A DNA stretch of 64,000 nt from Aphelocoma coerulescens (taxonomy: Eukaryota; Chordata; Aves; Passeriformes; Corvidae). The notes beneath the pieces were generated by a model. It searched no databases and was not told the DNA's origin. It saw only the letters and a list, made by a program, of their open reading frames with translations. Location of the stretch: positions 15,227,497 to 15,291,496 of the forward strand of contig NC_091016.1 of assembly GCF_041296385.1 (NCBI RefSeq), given 5' to 3'. The position numbers were made by a program, and so were the translations under genes. Below, one piece after another: positions 62,001 to 64,000 of this stretch (positions are counted from its first letter, which is position 1; each line of letters starts with the position of its first letter).

Positions 62001-63437
62001 GCACACTGTGCAAGCCTAAGCTTTCTCTTGTGGAAAAATGGAATCTCAAGCCCAGATGGTTGATAAAAAAGCCTTCCAAATGCAAATTGATGATAAGAAT
62101 ACCTAAATACAGATGCAAATTGTGGGCAGACACAATCTCTTGATAGTCAGTTTACAAGGTATGAGAAAATTCAGAGGATAAATGCATTTCTTATGAAACC
62201 CATTTGTCATCAGAAGGACTGTTGATCATAAATTTCACTTCATGCACTCAACAGGTCGTTTTCTAATGTGTACATGGAAACATCTGAGCTGTCTCAAATG
62301 ATGGAGTTTAAATATTGCACAGAATCTAGAATATTCAGATGGGAGCTAATCTGGCTGTCACTGATGTAGCCCTGTCACTGCCATCAGCGGTGTCACTGCA
62401 GCAGGATGTCGATGTACACATCTATATACAATATGAATGGGGAGCCACGTCAGGCTGGTTCTGGTCAATTGTGACCATGGAAGTAGCATCACTAGAAAAG
62501 AGCACTCAAAGTATCATTCCTAGCTCCCTTCTTCTTATCTCACCCTACTCAGGATCATAGCACAGGCAGGCTGCCCTCAAAGGAGAGGCAAGAGCCACTA
62601 GGGACTATGTGCTGTGTATTCACGGCGGGCAGCAAACAGCCTGGGAGCACCAGGCAGCCCCTCCTGGCTGTCACCTGCTACACAGGCCGCTGTATTTGGG
62701 TGGGGTGACACAGGAGGCGCTGCTTGTTCCCTCTTGGCATTGCAGGCCGTGGGATGGCAGCAGCGAGAAGCCATTGGGCACTTCTGGGAGCAGCAGCACG
62801 GCTGCACCAAGTGGCTGACTGCCATGCAGAGACAACCCTTGCTGGGAGAGCAGGAAAGCTGGCTGCAGAGCCGGACAGCAGCACAGGCAGAGGGCCAAGA
62901 TGGACAGTGGACAGTTGATCGTGGTGGTACTCAGAGGTGCACAGTGAGCACACCCTGCCAGACTGCCCCGAGCTCATCCCTGCAGTTACAGCTGCCTCCT
63001 GGCACCAGTGCTGTAGTTTGGTCTATCAGGATGGGCAAAAGCCAGAGCTTAGGTCTTTACCACTACTTTATGCAGCTCAGCTTTCCAATGGATCTCTAAG
63101 AACCAAGTGCTCCAGTACTGCCGAGCTGGAGTAACTCAAGAGTAGATTTGCTGTCCATTCTCAGCACAGGCTATGAACCCAAGATCCCAGCTGTGGTGGC
63201 TGAGGCAGGAGGCGGTTTGCGCTCCTTGTGCAAGGAAAACCGGTGCAGGAAAAAGCTGCTGTGGAGCAGGCTTACCTGAGGAGTTGCGTGGGAAGCTGCC
63301 GTCTCCATGGATGATGGGCTTATTGGGCAGTAAGGGCACATTGTCCTGCTTCCTCAAGACCTTCTCCTTCAAGGCACTACCAGGGTGTTTTCTCTGCACA
63401 CTGGAAGCTGTGCCATTGACAGGCAGTAGGCTAAAGC
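47005..63437 (-). CDS. TOGARAM2: TOGARAM2-like TOG-array protein, 3' part (11 exons seen, 5' end not in view)
   Basis: TOG-array proteins bind tubulin and regulate axonemal (ciliary) microtubules. Coding exons, 5' to 3': 63437-63276, 61266-61134, 60297-60192, 59429-59194, 57696-57544, 56387-56270, 55314-55211, 52462-52258, 51081-50865, 49527-49441, 47258-47005. All introns are GT-AG, all phases join and no stop interrupts, giving about 590 residues. The first TOG domain runs from SSDDWELKEKGLFSIKHLAE through VTNLRSKVS, FVQKAASQTL and HVTPARAM to TRHYGQEMVKMML. A basic linker (QEPVKKRSDGSKK) follows. The second TOG domain runs from LLEAKEFKTRMEGVALLLD through NNLNSKDPGVYAAAVKALEA and GQALLDVTEHLS to VYPRSPEVVQRYALPVLW and the end at SVDDL. 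MKEKGL-type and VTNLRSKVS wording favours TOGARAM2 over TOGARAM1. The acceptor of the first listed exon is tentative, and earlier exons should lie beyond 64000. Confidence 0.87.
50185..50465 (-). repeat. Dispersed repeat, inverted relative to 6743-7010
   Basis: The reverse complement of this intronic stretch matches 6743-7010 and 25039-25306 along about 265 bp. It lies in the intron between coding exons 50865-51081 and 49441-49527. Confidence 0.65.
52608..53986 (+). mobile_element. Solo LTR, 1379 bp, with perfect 5-bp target duplication
   Basis: Begins TGTCATGGGTTAGC and ends CCCGCTACA, and is flanked on both sides by CAATC (52603-52607 and 53987-53991). A poly(A) signal at 53836-53841 (TTAATAAAC) sets plus orientation, antisense to the host gene. 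A GC-rich block lies at 52800-53000. No internal retroviral genes remain, which fits recombination between two LTRs. Its 5-bp duplication suits ERVL- or gamma-like rather than 6-bp ERVK elements. It sits in the intron between coding exons 55211-55314 and 52258-52462. Confidence 0.88.
57185..57421 (+). mobile_element. CR1-like LINE 3' end in TOGARAM2-like intron
   Basis: Includes 'gcagtggtcacagcaccaag', 'gctggactcgatgaccctga' and the tail 'ccgtgactctgtga'. It lies antisense in the intron between exons 57544-57696 and 56270-56387. Confidence 0.8.
58745..58998 (+). mobile_element. CR1-like LINE 3' end in TOGARAM2-like intron (second)
   Basis: Encodes a recognisable CR1 C-terminal stretch (RLDIRKKFFTQRVAGHWNRL) followed by 'ggactcgatgatcctgatgg' and 'ctctgtgattctgt'. 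It is closely related to the element at 57185-57421. Confidence 0.85.
60375..60500 (+). mobile_element. Possible LINE-derived fragment in TOGARAM2-like intron
   Basis: The wording 'tggcactcgctgccacaggt' and 'aaatccaagaggcaaatag' resembles LINE 3' ends of the CR1/L3 kind. It is short and diverged. Confidence 0.35.
61270..63270. other. Long intron of the TOGARAM2-like gene
   Basis: Apart from a GC-rich stretch next to the 61134-61266 exon and another at 62600-62900, I see no exon with TOG similarity and no identifiable repeat. Confidence 0.5.
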
Positions 63438-63567
63438 CTGCAGGGACCAAAGAGGAGCTTGGGAGTGGAGGCTGACAATGGAAAGGCCCAGAAAACTTCC
63501 TGGAGCTGGGTAACGTCTCTTTGTTATCCCAACGAACTTCAAGTATAACAGTGGCACAGTACCATGG

Positions 63568-63850
63568 GAAAGTGATCACAGAATCACAGACTCCTAGAAG
63601 AGTTTGGGTCTGAAGGCACCTTTAACCACCATCTAGTCCAGCCCCCATGAGCAGGGACATCTTCAGCTAGAGCAGGTTCCTCAGGGCCCCATCTAACACG
63701 GCCTTGAACACCTTCAAGGATCGATCAACAACAGCTTCTCGGGGCAAACTCTTCCAGTGTTTCATCCCCTTCATTATAAAAAAATTCTTCCTAATATCTA
63801 ATCGAAATCTACCCTCTTCTGGTTTCAAACCAAATTGCAGGGATGCTTCC
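63568..63850 (-). mobile_element. CR1 LINE 3' end, minus orientation
   Basis: Begins with 'gatcacagaatcacagactc', then 'atctagtccagcccccatga' and 'attcttcctaatatctaat', the reverse complement of a typical CR1 3' end. It lies just upstream of the first listed TOGARAM2-like exon, and the remaining 150 bp to the window end show nothing recognisable. Confidence 0.88.
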
Positions 63851-64000
63851 CTGAAGAAACAAGGAAACCTCAGTATTCCTTTTCTTTTGTTTCCCTGTTT
63901 CAGAGGCTGGCTGGGGAAGTTCCCAAAAGAAAGCGCAGATAACCTTGCGTGATGCCCTCGGGCTGAGTGCTGCCTCCTGAGGTCCCTGCTGCTGCCCTGG

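Overview
This window is avian nuclear DNA, most likely from a songbird. The evidence is intron-containing genes with GT-AG splice sites, several CR1 LINE 3' ends in both orientations, solo endogenous-retrovirus LTRs and GC-rich CpG-dense promoters. I see no prokaryotic, organellar, tRNA or rRNA features.

Positions 1-46851 are a direct tandem array. Two near-identical units of about 18.3 kb (A, 1-18312; B, 18313-36602) are followed by a third, truncated unit (C, 36603-about 46851). Each unit carries, on the + strand, a CR1 fragment, a CpG-rich 5' flank with simple-repeat tracts, and a five-exon PIM-family serine/threonine kinase gene. A decayed second PIM copy follows and supplies the nearest clear poly(A) signal. 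About 13 kb of mostly non-coding sequence with LTRs, CR1 pieces and a candidate minus-strand exon comes next. Units A and B end with a fragment of PIM exon 2 fused to a copied intergenic segment. Unit C has lost about 2.2 kb in two internal deletions and stops inside the candidate minus-strand exon.

The three kinase genes each encode 477 residues. They keep the catalytic residues (VAIK lysine, helix-C glutamate, HRD and DFG aspartates) and the PIM-type hinge proline. The only protein difference I found between copies is S169L in unit B. Differences between units lie mainly in small tandem repeats (CCCGT pentamers, an intron-1 heptamer, CAG-type triplets, CA) and scattered single bases. This fits very recent duplication or ongoing homogenisation, though an assembly artefact cannot be excluded from one sequence.

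Positions 47005-63437 hold the 3' part of a minus-strand gene for a TOG-array protein that best resembles TOGARAM2. I could join eleven coding exons with compatible phases and no internal stop. They give about 590 residues covering the last two TOG domains, and the 5' end is not in view. The kinases and this gene converge, and the array edge lies about 150 bp past the TOGARAM2-like stop codon. Its introns hold a 1379-bp solo LTR with a perfect 5-bp target duplication, two CR1 3' ends and a dispersed repeat that also occurs, inverted, in units A and B.

I did not find a new kind of molecular system. The most notable points are the homogenised kinase array, the chimeric exon-2 fragment, the repeat-length-dependent upstream reading frame and the fused array edge.
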